From the NCBI GenBank assembly GCA_002007315.1, contig LNZQ01000207.1, positions 1-12,181 of the forward strand: a stretch of DNA of 12,181 bases, given 5' to 3'. The translations under genes and the position numbers were made by a program. Numbering within the stretch: position 1 is the first letter of the stretch; the number at the start of each line of letters is the position of its first letter. Below are positions 1 to 6,786 of the stretch, one piece after another. The notes under the pieces were generated by a model. The model saw only the letters and a program-made list of their open reading frames with translations. It was not told the DNA's origin and ran no database searches. Origin of the DNA: Epulopiscium sp. Nele67-Bin004. Its GTDB lineage: Bacteria > Bacillota_A > Clostridia > Lachnospirales > Cellulosilyticaceae.

Positions 1-228
1 ATAGAACAAAAGCTTTATGAAGTTGTTAGGCAACTAAAATATAAGTGCGAAATGTATTTTATAAATTTTGTTGTAGCAGATAGATGGTTTCCATCATCAA
101 AATTATGTAGTAAATGTGGTAATAAAAAAGTAGATTTAAAGCTAAAAGATAGAATTTATAAATGTGAATGTTGTGGATTAGTGATAGACCGTGACTTAAA
201 TGCAAGTATAAATTTATCTAACTATTAG
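1..228 (+). CDS. tnpB: TnpB, RNA-guided nuclease of an IS605/IS607-type element (C-terminal part)
   Basis: The frame is open from base 1 and ends at TAG 226-228, giving the last 75 residues; the N-terminal part and most of the RuvC domain lie left of the window. The visible part has a four-cysteine zinc ribbon (CSKCG, then CECCG about 20 residues later) followed at once by DRDLNASINL. This is the standard end of TnpB/OrfB proteins: a zinc ribbon inserted before the last RuvC catalytic Asp (D of DRDLNAS). The family acts as an omegaRNA-guided DNA endonuclease that helps transposons persist at their donor site. The protein ends only a few residues after the RuvC motif. A second frame (222-278) would encode a GEVKPVES-like tail resembling the extended ends of some relatives, so a small frameshift may have shortened it; that is inference. 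Whether tnpA accompanies it cannot be seen. Confidence 0.9.
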   Translation: MEQKLYEVVRQLKYKCEMYFINFVVADRWFPSSKLCSKCGNKKVDLKLKDRIYKCECCGLVIDRDLNASINLSNY

Positions 229-410
229 TACCTATCGATACTGGGGAAGTTAAGCCTGTGGAGAGTTACATCAAATGTTAGTAGGGGGATAGTGCCGAGG
301 ACAGATTCTATGAAGCAGGAAGATGCAAGACGAAAAACCTAATAGGTATAAGTCGCATCACAGTAGAAATATATAGATTATGTTAGATTTATATATATTT
401 TTCGTATCGG
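229..410 (+). ncRNA. Putative omegaRNA (reRNA) scaffold at the element's right end
   Basis: The stretch downstream of tnpB codes for nothing credible but has the layout of a TnpB guide-RNA scaffold. A 7-bp arm at 229-235 (TACCTAT) is complementary to 342-348 (ATAGGTA), enclosing about 105 nt. The enclosed part includes the AAGCAGGAAG motif at 313-322, which I associate from memory with such scaffolds. In known systems the omegaRNA is made from the 3' end of the tnpB transcript and ends at the transposon right end, with the flanking host DNA serving as guide. The guide would then be roughly 411-430. The boundaries are estimates; the 5' end may lie inside tnpB. Confidence 0.5.
365..402 (+). repeat. 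Subterminal AT-rich hairpin of the right end
   Basis: Bases 365-375 pair with 392-402 over 11 positions (one G-T wobble), leaving a 16-base loop. IS200/IS605 transposases recognise imperfect hairpins a few bases inside each end and cut just 3' of the right one. That would place the element boundary at about 403-411. This agrees with the position where TsaE-like coding sequence resumes (codon GCA at 410). Alternatively the GG at 409-410 could be the GG crossover dinucleotide used by IS607-type elements. Confidence 0.5.
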
Positions 411-526
411 CAAACAACGTGGAAGATGCTATCCCGTCAAATGCAACGTGGATTTATATAGAAAAAGACCTTGATAAAGGGTTTGATTACCGAAAAATTA
501 TAGTTGAGAGGCAAGAAACTTTATGA
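410..526 (+). pseudogene. tsaE: 3' remnant of tsaE (t6A biosynthesis ATPase) interrupted by the TnpB element
   Basis: A 38-codon open stretch ends at TGA 524-526. It reads ANNVEDAIPSN, then WIYIEKDLDKGFDYRKIIV. This matches, from memory, the C-terminal section of clostridial TsaE proteins, which follows a conserved IEW motif and has an acidic/Pro segment and a closing RKI strand. The IEW and everything before it are missing: upstream in this frame lies element sequence with a stop (TAG 374-376). The remnant overlaps the tsaB start by ATGA (523-526), the coupling expected for tsaE-tsaB. TsaE is the ATPase of the TsaB-TsaD-TsaE complex that makes N6-threonylcarbamoyladenosine on tRNA. The 5' part should lie beyond the element's left end. 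An intact copy elsewhere, or a functional truncated product, cannot be excluded. Confidence 0.65.
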
Positions 527-1233
527 GAATATTAGCGATAGACGCAACATCAATGGCAGGAAGTGTTGCTGTTAGCGAAAATAACAAACTGATTGGCGAA
601 TATTATATTTGCAACAAACTTACACACGCAGAAACAATTATGCCACTACTTGAACATATGCAAAAAATGATACAAATTTATGAGTTTGACGCAGTTGCTG
701 TGGCGAGTGGCCCGGGGTCATTTACAGGAATACGAATAGGGGTTGGAACTGCAAAAGCGTTGGCACTTGCACTTGATGTGCCGATTGTTGGTGTTTCGAC
801 ACTTGAAGTGCTTGCCTACGCAATGATTGGACAAGAAGGTCTTATATGCCCTATTATGGACGCAAGACGAAACCAAGCTTATTCAGCATTGTATACATTT
901 GAGGGGGATACACTGGTCACTCTTGAGCAACCAAAATGTATTGATGTTGAAGATATGATAAATATAATATTAAAATACAATAAAAAAATAATTTTCGTGG
1001 GGGACGGTATAGACGTGTATAAAGAACAAATTTTGGCAAAACTTGAAGCAGTATTTGCACCAAGCTTTTTGTGTATGCCACGGGCTAGTGTTCTTGCACA
1101 TATTGCCTATACAAAAGTAATTGAAGGCGAAACAAGTGACGTGGACTCTTTTGCTCCTATTTATTTACGCAAGCCTCAAGCCCAACGAGAACTTGAGGAG
1201 AGGGAGCAAAATGACGATACGCAGGGCAATTAA
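523..1233 (+). CDS. tsaB: TsaB, tRNA threonylcarbamoyladenosine biosynthesis protein (YeaZ)
   Basis: This 236-residue protein belongs to the ASKHA-fold TsaB/YeaZ family. TsaB is a catalytically inactive paralogue of TsaD that dimerises with it and, with TsaE and TsaC, installs t6A at position 37 of ANN-decoding tRNAs in the cytoplasm. The N-terminus MRILAIDATS with a following GSVAV strand is the family's degenerate nucleotide-binding loop. The hallmark SGPGSFTGIRIG is at residues 62-73, and PIMDARRNQAY is near residues 110-120. The length is normal. ATG 523 overlaps the tsaE stop (ATGA) and has only a weak, distant AGAGG (506-510) upstream, so translation was probably coupled to tsaE. With tsaE interrupted, expression may depend on transcription leaving the insertion element. 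The 3' end overlaps rimI by 23 bp. Confidence 0.95.
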   Translation: MRILAIDATSMAGSVAVSENNKLIGEYYICNKLTHAETIMPLLEHMQKMIQIYEFDAVAVASGPGSFTGIRIGVGTAKALALALDVPIVGVSTLEVLAYAMIGQEGLICPIMDARRNQAYSALYTFEGDTLVTLEQPKCIDVEDMINIILKYNKKIIFVGDGIDVYKEQILAKLEAVFAPSFLCMPRASVLAHIAYTKVIEGETSDVDSFAPIYLRKPQAQRELEEREQNDDTQGN

Positions 1234-1648
1234 CATAGATGCCAATCAAATTTTTGGAATAGAAACGCAATGTTTTTCAGTACCTTGGACGCTAAATTCA
1301 ATAAAAGCTGACCTAAAAAATCCAATTGCATATTATTGGGTGGCTGTGATAGATACAAAAATAGTTGGGTATATAGGGCTTTGGAACGTTGTTGGCGAAG
1401 GGCAAATAACAAATGTTGCTGTTTCACCAACCGCACGGGGACAAGGTGTTGCACAAGCACTAATTAATCATATGATTCAGTTTGCTTGCGAAAAAGAAAT
1501 GACCGAAATTATGCTTGAAGTTCGTGCTTCAAATCATGTTGCTAGATACATCTACGAAAAACTTGGATTTAAGCAGTTATCAGTGCGAAAAAATTATTAT
1601 ACAAACCCTAGAGAAGATGCAATTAATATGAAGCTTATACCAAACTAA
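1211..1648 (+). CDS. rimI: RimI-type ribosomal protein N-alpha-acetyltransferase
   Basis: The 145-residue GNAT-fold protein resembles RimI, which acetylates the N-terminal alanine of ribosomal protein S18 using acetyl-CoA; broader N-acetyltransferase roles are also known in the family. The acetyl-CoA pyrophosphate loop is RGQGVA at residues 76-81, after the NVAVSP strand. Glu103 (in LEVRASN) and Tyr115 (in YEKLGF) occupy the same numbers as the catalytic Glu and Tyr of E. coli RimI. The start at 1211 is chosen because GGAGAGGGAG (1197-1206, within tsaB) is well spaced from it and the product then has normal family length; an in-frame ATG at 1121 would add 30 unrelated residues. The tsaB-rimI pairing is common in bacteria. 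Confidence 0.92.
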   Translation: MTIRRAINIDANQIFGIETQCFSVPWTLNSIKADLKNPIAYYWVAVIDTKIVGYIGLWNVVGEGQITNVAVSPTARGQGVAQALINHMIQFACEKEMTEIMLEVRASNHVARYIYEKLGFKQLSVRKNYYTNPREDAINMKLIPN

Positions 1649-1668
1649 CAAAAATTTTGTAGTTTTTA
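1642..1668 (+). terminator. Weak candidate terminator after rimI
   Basis: AAACTA (1642-1647, overlapping the rimI stop) pairs with TAGTTT (1660-1665). A bulged CAA/TTG extension is possible inside, and a short T run continues to 1667. The stem is A/T-dominated and therefore weak. It lies between the tsaB-rimI unit and the phn operon, where a terminator is expected. Confidence 0.35.
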
Positions 1669-1679
1669 TATTTACCACC

Positions 1680-1709
1680 TTGAAATTGTTGAATAATATA
1701 TATTACTAT
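1680..1709 (+). promoter_or_regulatory. Candidate promoter of the phn operon
   Basis: TTGAAA (1680-1685) and TACTAT (1704-1709) are 18 bases apart. A perfect TATAAT at 1707-1712 overlaps but lies 21 bases from that -35 (or 15 from TTGTTG at 1686). Only about 90 bp separate rimI from phnD, so the operon promoter most likely lies here. No Pho box or riboswitch is recognisable. Confidence 0.4.
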
Positions 1710-1739
1710 AATATTAAATAACAAATTTGGAGGGGCTTT

Positions 1740-2825
1740 ATGAGAAATACACTAAAATTTGGTTTAACACTTGCATTATCATTAGTAGCATTAACAGCTT
1801 GTTCAACAGATGATGGGACGCCAGACACTGTGAACAACACGACAAACAACACAACGAACAACGTAACAAACAACACGAGTGACAATGATGGACTTATCTC
1901 AATTGATAAATTGTCAATTGGATTTGTTCCATCAAGAGATCCAGAAGAAATTGTTACAGCTACTGAGCCACTAAAAAATCTATTGCAAGAAACATTAACT
2001 AACTATGGTTATGATGTCAATGATGTGGATATCACAGTTGGGACAAACTATGAAGTTATTGGGGAGGGGCTTGACGCAGGTACTATTGACGTTGGATTTA
2101 TCCCAGGTGGAACATATGTTTTATATGACGATGGAGCGGACGTAATTTTAACAGCGACAAGAGATGGGCTAAGTATTGATTCTGACTCAGCAAAAGATTG
2201 GAACGACAACAAACCTACAGAACCGTCAAGCGACATGGCAGTGTCATACCGTTCGCTTGTTATTGCAGGACCGTCAGCAAAAGGGCGTGAACTTGCTGAT
2301 ATAATCAATTCTGGTGGGGAGCTAACTTGGGAAGATATTAGCACGGCTGTTTGGAGCGTTATGTCGCCAACGTCGCCAGCAGGATATATTTATCCGTCAA
2401 TTTGGCTACAAGAAAACTACGAAAAAACTATATTAGATTTACCATCGGCAGTTCCAGCAGATTCTTACGGTTCGGCGTTTGCTCGTCTTGCATCTGGACA
2501 ATCCGACATCGCTGTTATTTATGCTGATGCACGCCGTGACAATGAGTCGCTTTGGACAGGTGAATTTGGGCGTGAAAACTCTATTTGGGAAGATGTTGAC
2601 GTTATAGGGGTTACACCTGCTATTTATAACGATACTGTAAGTGTGTCAAAAAGATTAGATGGTAACTTTGCAACGGCAATACAGTCGGCACTAATTGACA
2701 TTGGAAACACTGATGAAGGTAGAGAAATTATTTCTATTTATAACCACAAAGGCTACCAAAAAGCTGAGTCGTCAGATTATGATTCAGAACGTCAAGCACA
2801 ACAATTTATTAGACAATTTAACTAA
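1740..2825 (+). CDS. phnD: PhnD-type substrate-binding lipoprotein of a phosphonate/phosphite/phosphate ABC importer
   Basis: The 361-residue protein is an exported, lipid-anchored receptor that delivers an oxidised or reduced phosphorus compound to the PhnE permeases. Residues 5-20 form a hydrophobic signal peptide ending in the lipobox LTAC, with Cys21 as the lipidated residue. An Asn/Thr-rich low-complexity spacer (about 31-50) links the anchor to the binding domain. The domain opens with LSIGFVPSRDPEE (58-70), a signature of PhnD proteins, and later has DVGFIPGGTYV and, near residue 170, the YRSLVIAG strand. A strong GGAGGGG site (1729-1735) precedes the ATG. The true ligand cannot be told from sequence; there are no C-P lyase or phosphite dehydrogenase genes in view. 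The order D-C-E-E differs from the C-D-E order of E. coli. Confidence 0.88.
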   Translation: MRNTLKFGLTLALSLVALTACSTDDGTPDTVNNTTNNTTNNVTNNTSDNDGLISIDKLSIGFVPSRDPEEIVTATEPLKNLLQETLTNYGYDVNDVDITVGTNYEVIGEGLDAGTIDVGFIPGGTYVLYDDGADVILTATRDGLSIDSDSAKDWNDNKPTEPSSDMAVSYRSLVIAGPSAKGRELADIINSGGELTWEDISTAVWSVMSPTSPAGYIYPSIWLQENYEKTILDLPSAVPADSYGSAFARLASGQSDIAVIYADARRDNESLWTGEFGRENSIWEDVDVIGVTPAIYNDTVSVSKRLDGNFATAIQSALIDIGNTDEGREIISIYNHKGYQKAESSDYDSERQAQQFIRQFN

Positions 2826-2843
2826 TATAAAAGGTGTAGCGAT

Positions 2844-3605
2844 ATGATAAAATTTGATAAAGCAAGCAAGTTGTATGGTAATGGCGTTAAAGGACTTGAT
2901 GATGTATCATTAACCATTGAGCAAGGTGAATTTGTTGCGATAATAGGATTGTCAGGAGCGGGAAAATCAACACTAATACGAACAATAAATCGTATGCATG
3001 ATATAACCGACGGTAGTTTGACTGTAGATGGTGTTGAAATCGGAACGTTGCAAGGCAAGGCATTACGCCAATATAGACGAAATATAGGAATGATATTTCA
3101 ATCTTTTAACCTAGTAACAAGAACTACTGTTATAAGAAATGTTTTAAATTCAAAAGTGCCAGAACTAAACTGGTGGCAAAACTTGTTTGGAGTGTTTGAT
3201 GAAGCCGCAAAAAAAGAAGCACTTGAGGCACTGGACAAAGTGGGCATACTAGACAAAGCGTATACTAGGGTTGACCAATTGTCTGGTGGGCAACAACAGC
3301 GTGTGGCACTTGCTAGGACGCTTGCACAAAACCCAAAAATTATACTTGCTGATGAGCCTGTTGCAGCACTAGACCCTGTTACAGCAAAACAAGTTATGAA
3401 CGACTTTAGAAATATAAACAAAGAAATGAATATTTCGATATTGATTAATATACACCACGTTGATTTGGCACTGGAGTATGCAGACAGGGTTATTGGCGTG
3501 CGAGCAGGAAAAGTTGTTTATGATGGAAGTTCAAAAGACGTAACAAAAGATGTTTTGGTAACAATTTATGGTGAGCATGCGGCAGATATTTTGGAGGTGG
3601 TATAA
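2844..3605 (+). CDS. phnC: PhnC-type ATPase of the phosphonate/phosphite/phosphate ABC importer
   Basis: A 253-residue ABC ATPase that powers import through the two PhnE subunits from the cytoplasmic face. Walker A is GLSGAGKST (35-43), the Q-loop is IFQSFNLV (84-91), the signature is LSGGQQQR (146-153), Walker B is IILADEP (166-172) with a D-loop ALDP, and the H-loop is in INIHHVDLA (201-209). FQSFNLV and the HHVDLA block are typical of the PhnC branch, as is the insert with NLFG (113-116). All catalytic residues are present. The gene starts 18 bp after phnD with a modest AAGGTG site and ends (TAA 3603-3605) directly against the ATG of the first permease. Confidence 0.93.
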   Translation: MIKFDKASKLYGNGVKGLDDVSLTIEQGEFVAIIGLSGAGKSTLIRTINRMHDITDGSLTVDGVEIGTLQGKALRQYRRNIGMIFQSFNLVTRTTVIRNVLNSKVPELNWWQNLFGVFDEAAKKEALEALDKVGILDKAYTRVDQLSGGQQQRVALARTLAQNPKIILADEPVAALDPVTAKQVMNDFRNINKEMNISILINIHHVDLALEYADRVIGVRAGKVVYDGSSKDVTKDVLVTIYGEHAADILEVV

Positions 3606-4409
3606 ATGTTTACCCCAAAAAAAATAACGTTAGCAAATGGTAAGGAGTCGCAAGAACCTCGTTCGGTTATGCCATTTGTTATAATAGCAATATTAATAGC
3701 ACTATATTTTTCGGTTGAAATGACAGGGTTTAGTATGTCTGTACTACTTGAACGTGGAAACGAGTTTTTTATATATTTTGGACGTATGATACCACCAAAT
3801 TTTGGTTATATATCACGAATTTGGAACCCGTTGTTTGATACTATAAAAATGTCGTTGTTTGGGTCGGTTTTAGGTGCACTGCTTGCTATCCCGATAGCAG
3901 TAATATCGGCAAGCAACATTATGAAAAACAAGATTGTATTAAACTTGGCTAGACTATTTTTGAGTATAGTTAGAACGTTGCCAACGCTTGTAATAGCACT
4001 AATAGCAACGTATGTGTTGGGAATTGGAACGCTTGCAGGAACTACAGCTATTACAATATTTACATTTGCTTATATTGGGAAATTGCTGTATGAACAAATT
4101 GAAACTGTTGATATGGGCGCGTTTGAGGCGATGGAGGCGATGGGAGCAACGAAAACACAAGCTTTTATTGCGGCGATTGTGCCTCAAGTGTTGCCGTCAT
4201 ACATTGCAAACTGTTTGTTCAACTTTGAGGGAAATGTGCGATATGCTGCAATTTTGGGTTATGTTGGTGCTGGTGGTATTGGGCAAATTATAAATGAAAA
4301 TATTGGTTGGCGAGAATATAGTAATGTAGGTATTATATTGCTTGTACTTTTTATTACAGTTGCGATTATCGAATATGTAAGTCACTATATTCGTAAACAA
4401 TTAACGTAA
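3606..4409 (+). CDS. phnE: PhnE-type permease, first subunit
   Basis: The 267-residue integral membrane protein has an N-terminal membrane helix (about 22-40) and several later helices (about 81-104, 112-140, 145-160, 213-228 and 240-257). The EAA loop that contacts the ATPase is at 173-193 (FEAMEAMGATKTQAF onward), followed by LGYVGAGGIG (217-226), the PhnE hallmark. With the second permease it should form a heterodimeric channel. Its ATG abuts the phnC stop, and its ribosome site GGAGGTGG (3593-3600) lies inside phnC, so the two are translationally coupled. Confidence 0.9.
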   Translation: MFTPKKITLANGKESQEPRSVMPFVIIAILIALYFSVEMTGFSMSVLLERGNEFFIYFGRMIPPNFGYISRIWNPLFDTIKMSLFGSVLGALLAIPIAVISASNIMKNKIVLNLARLFLSIVRTLPTLVIALIATYVLGIGTLAGTTAITIFTFAYIGKLLYEQIETVDMGAFEAMEAMGATKTQAFIAAIVPQVLPSYIANCLFNFEGNVRYAAILGYVGAGGIGQIINENIGWREYSNVGIILLVLFITVAIIEYVSHYIRKQLT

Positions 4410-4421
4410 GGGAGGAACAGT

Positions 4422-5195
4422 ATGGAAAAACGTAATAAACAAATTATTTCTGCTGTTATATTAATAGCTCTTATGTTGTGGTCGTCAACAGCAATGAATT
4501 TTTCAAATATATCAACTGATGGACTAGTCATTGCAAAAAACATGTTAAATGGCTTGATGTCGCCAGACTGGGGATTTTTGATAAACTTTACGGATTCTGG
4601 CGTACCATATTTGTTAGTTGAAACGATGGCTATTGCATTTATGGGAACAATTGTAGGTGCAGTTCTTGCGATACCATTATCGTTTTTGAGTGCAACGAAC
4701 CTTATGCCAAAACTGATAGCATTAATATTTAGAACGGTAATTATGGTAATACGAACAGTGCCAGTATTTATTTATGGAGTTGTATTTGTTAGAGTTGCAG
4801 GGACAGGACCTTTTGCAGGGTTATTAACAATGTCATTTGCATCAATAGGAATGGTATCAAAGTTATATATTGAATCAATTGAGGACTTGGATATAAAAAT
4901 TTTGGAGTCGCTTGATGCCATTGGGTGCAACACTTTCCAAAAAATTAGATTTGGGATAATTCCCCAGCTTATACCAGATTTTGCTTCAACAATTATTTAC
5001 AGATTTGACATGAACCTTAGAGATGCAACAGTTCTTGGGCTTGTTGGAGCAGGAGGAGTTGGTGCACCGCTAATATTTGCGATGAATGCTTATAGATGGA
5101 GCGAAGTAAGCTCGATATTGATAGGTTTAGTAATTTTGGTGTTAATAGTAGAATATTTTTCTTCCAAAATTAGGGTTAAGCTGGCTAGAGGATAA
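4422..5195 (+). CDS. phnE: PhnE-type permease, second subunit
   Basis: The 257-residue protein is a diverged paralogue of the preceding permease. It has an N-terminal helix (about 8-24), a large external segment, then helices near 65-90, 100-125, 130-148, 200-220 and 230-246. The EAA loop is LESLDAIGCNTFQKIRF (161-177) followed by GIIPQLIP, and the end motif LGLVGAGGVG is at 205-214. It starts 12 bp after the first permease with a strong GGGAGG site and ends 5 bp before the operon terminator. Paired unequal PhnE subunits are known in Firmicute phosphite/phosphonate importers. Confidence 0.9.
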   Translation: MEKRNKQIISAVILIALMLWSSTAMNFSNISTDGLVIAKNMLNGLMSPDWGFLINFTDSGVPYLLVETMAIAFMGTIVGAVLAIPLSFLSATNLMPKLIALIFRTVIMVIRTVPVFIYGVVFVRVAGTGPFAGLLTMSFASIGMVSKLYIESIEDLDIKILESLDAIGCNTFQKIRFGIIPQLIPDFASTIIYRFDMNLRDATVLGLVGAGGVGAPLIFAMNAYRWSEVSSILIGLVILVLIVEYFSSKIRVKLARG

Positions 5196-5199
5196 CAAC

Positions 5200-5231
5200 A
5201 AAAATACGTTGGTACACCCAGCGTATTTTTT
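5200..5231 (+). terminator. Intrinsic terminator of the phn operon
   Basis: Bases 5200-5212 pair with 5218-5230 over 13 positions (one T-G wobble) around a 5-base loop, and the 3' arm ends in a run of T. The stem begins 5 bp after the second phnE stop codon. The A-rich 5' arm would also allow weaker action on the opposite strand. Confidence 0.88.
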
Positions 5232-5248
5232 CGTTGAAATTATCGCCA

Positions 5249-5277
5249 TTTACTTTTTAGTAGTGCCATGATATAAT
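5249..5277 (+). promoter_or_regulatory. Promoter of murG
   Basis: TTTACT (5249-5254), a 17-base spacer and a perfect TATAAT (5272-5277) preceded by TG (5269-5270) form an extended -10 sigma-A-type promoter. Transcription would start near 5284, leaving a leader of about 88 nt before the murG start. A separate TTGACA at 5305-5310 has no good -10 at normal spacing. No riboswitch fold is evident in the leader. Confidence 0.62.
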
Positions 5278-5371
5278 TTTTTTAGTTAATGAATATAATA
5301 ATATTTGACATGAAATAACTACATAACTAGTTATATTTAGAGGCGAAAAGCCCAGAGGGAGGAGTATTAAA

Positions 5372-6430
5372 GTGAAAACTATTGTGCTAACAGGAGGCGG
5401 AACCGCAGGGCATGTAACCCCCAATATTGCACTACTACCTAAATTGATTGAGGAAGAATGGACGATTAGTTATATTGGTAGCAAAAATGGGATTGAAAAA
5501 GAATTAATATCAGCATTAGACATTCCTTATTATGAGATATCTTCGGGGAAACTTCGTAGATATTTGTCAATTGAAAATATTAAAGATCCATTTAAAGTTG
5601 TCAAAGGGTTGCTTGACTCATATAAATTACTTCGTAAATTAAAGCCAGATGTAGTGTTTTCAAAAGGTGGTTATGTATCGGTGCCTGTTGTTATGGCAGC
5701 AAAATTTTTAAATATCCCTGTAATAATTCATGAATCAGATATTACTCCGGGTCTTGCAAATAAAATTGCAGGACGAAGTGCCAGCAAAATATGTGTAAAC
5801 TTTCCAGAAACATTAAAGTATGTAGGTTCAAAAGGTGTATTAACAGGAACGCCAATTAGGCAAGAGCTATTTAAGGGGCGTAAGTGTGATGGAGCTAAAT
5901 TGTGTAAGTTTGAGGACAATAAACCTGTGCTTATGATAATGGGGGGAAGCCTCGGCTCAGTAAAAGTTAACAATGCTGTACGTGAGGCGTTGGGCGAATT
6001 TACCGAAAAATTTAATGTGGTGCATATTTGTGGTCGTGGAAATTTGGACGAAAGTTTAAATAGTATAAAAAGTTATAGACAATTTGAGTATGTTGGGGCA
6101 GAGTTGCCAGATTTATTTGCCGTGACAGATATAATATTATCGAGAGCAGGAGCAAATGCACTTGCCGAGATTATCGCACTTGCTATACCAAATGTTCTTA
6201 TTCCTCTATCAAAAGAGGCGAGTCGTGGTGACCAAATTCTAAATGCGGCATCTATGCAAAAACAAGGTTATTCAGAGGTTATCCAAGAGGAAGAACTAAA
6301 TAAAGATATTTTGATTGAAACGATAAATAAAGTATATATGAATAGAGAATTTTATTGTAATACGATGACAGCGAATAAAAATAACAATGGAACGACGAAC
6401 GTGTTGCAAGAGATTAAAAAATATAAATAG
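5372..6430 (+). CDS. murG: MurG, lipid II-forming N-acetylglucosaminyltransferase
   Basis: MurG transfers GlcNAc from UDP-GlcNAc to lipid I, making lipid II on the inner face of the membrane. The 352-residue protein has the N-terminal glycine loop GGGTAGHVTP (8-17, with catalytic-site His14), SKGGYVSVPV (97-106), the lipid-side motif HESDITPGLANK (120-131), and the second-domain glycine loop GGSLGS (191-196). The UDP-GlcNAc-binding stretch is SRAGANALAE (257-266) with GDQILNA following. Length is normal. The start codon is GTG at 5372, placed after a strong GGGAGGAG (5358-5364); no ATG fits better. The gene stands alone with its own promoter and terminator rather than in a division/cell-wall cluster, as happens in several clostridia, where more than one MurG-like gene can occur. 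Confidence 0.93.
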   Translation: MKTIVLTGGGTAGHVTPNIALLPKLIEEEWTISYIGSKNGIEKELISALDIPYYEISSGKLRRYLSIENIKDPFKVVKGLLDSYKLLRKLKPDVVFSKGGYVSVPVVMAAKFLNIPVIIHESDITPGLANKIAGRSASKICVNFPETLKYVGSKGVLTGTPIRQELFKGRKCDGAKLCKFEDNKPVLMIMGGSLGSVKVNNAVREALGEFTEKFNVVHICGRGNLDESLNSIKSYRQFEYVGAELPDLFAVTDIILSRAGANALAEIIALAIPNVLIPLSKEASRGDQILNAASMQKQGYSEVIQEEELNKDILIETINKVYMNREFYCNTMTANKNNNGTTNVLQEIKKYK

Positions 6431-6435
6431 ATTAA

Positions 6436-6467
6436 AGTCCCTAGATATGCTGTCTAGGGGCTATTTT
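6436..6467 (+). terminator. Intrinsic terminator of murG
   Basis: Bases 6436-6445 pair with 6453-6462 (GTCCCTAGA with TCTAGGGGC, one wobble, plus an A-T pair) around a 7-base loop, followed by ATTTTTAT. It begins 6 bp after the murG stop. Confidence 0.88.
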
Positions 6468-6469
6468 TA

Positions 6470-6786
6470 TGGTTACATTGTATTACAAAAGTTTATTTTT
6501 GAATGCAAGTGTGTTAGCATTACTAGGTTGCACGATATATAACAAAGTGTTTGGTACAGAAATTATACATATAAAAAAATTCATATAACAATAAAATATT
6601 TATATATACAATGATTGGATATATAGCGTGTGTTGTGACTTCGTTGATGTTGTCAATGATAAAAAGTAGTGTTGTAACTTGTGACTTTGCAAGTTTATAC
6701 AGTAGGGGCGAACTGAATACGCCAATAAGAAAAAGGGTAGCATAAGCTATCAAACTTCTTAAATAAAGTTTTTTTATTAACTTTTA
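6470..6786. other. Gene-free stretch, possibly a decayed or non-autonomous mobile element
   Basis: No credible protein is encoded. The longest frames (plus 6611-6745, 44 residues; minus 6523-6753, 76 residues) lack recognisable domains. There is a 9-bp direct repeat TTGTGACTT at 6633-6641 and 6679-6687, and possible pairing of AATGC (6502-6506) with GCATT. Together with the hairpin that follows, the stretch could be a small IS605-derived element, with TTAC at 6473-6476 as a possible left target. That is inference. Confidence 0.3.

Larger units (their letters stand above)
1..410 (+). mobile_element. Right part of a TnpB-carrying insertion sequence (IS200/IS605 or IS607 type)
   Basis: The 3' end of tnpB, a non-coding scaffold and a terminal hairpin together mark the right end of a TnpB-encoding element whose left part is outside the window. 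The right boundary is inferred from two independent signs: the foot of the hairpin at 402 and the resumption of a tsaE-like frame at 410. No target duplication is expected for these families. Confidence 0.7.

Noticed and set aside
1121..1210. Longer rimI start at 1121
   Set aside because: It would overlap tsaB by over 110 bp, has no ribosome site, and adds 30 residues not found at GNAT N-termini.
1849..1890. Repetitive ACAACA/AACAAC tract in phnD as a phase-variable repeat or CRISPR-like array
   Set aside because: It is an imperfect Asn/Thr codon run in frame forming the lipoprotein spacer; the units are too irregular for slippage control, and there are no repeat-spacer units.
5305..5336. 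TTGACA as the main murG promoter
   Set aside because: The only -10-like boxes (TAGTTA, TTATAT) are poor or at 20-base spacing; TTTACT-17-TATAAT with extended -10 upstream is much better.
6611..6745. 44-residue plus-strand frame ending in RGELNTPIRKRVA
   Set aside because: The tail looks protein-like, but there is no ribosome site before ATG 6611 and I recognise no family; kept only as part of the possible decayed element.
6523..6753. 76-residue minus-strand frame with hydrophobic stretches
   Set aside because: No ribosome binding site, no recognisable family, and its end runs through A/T-rich intergenic sequence; probably chance hydrophobicity in AT-rich DNA.
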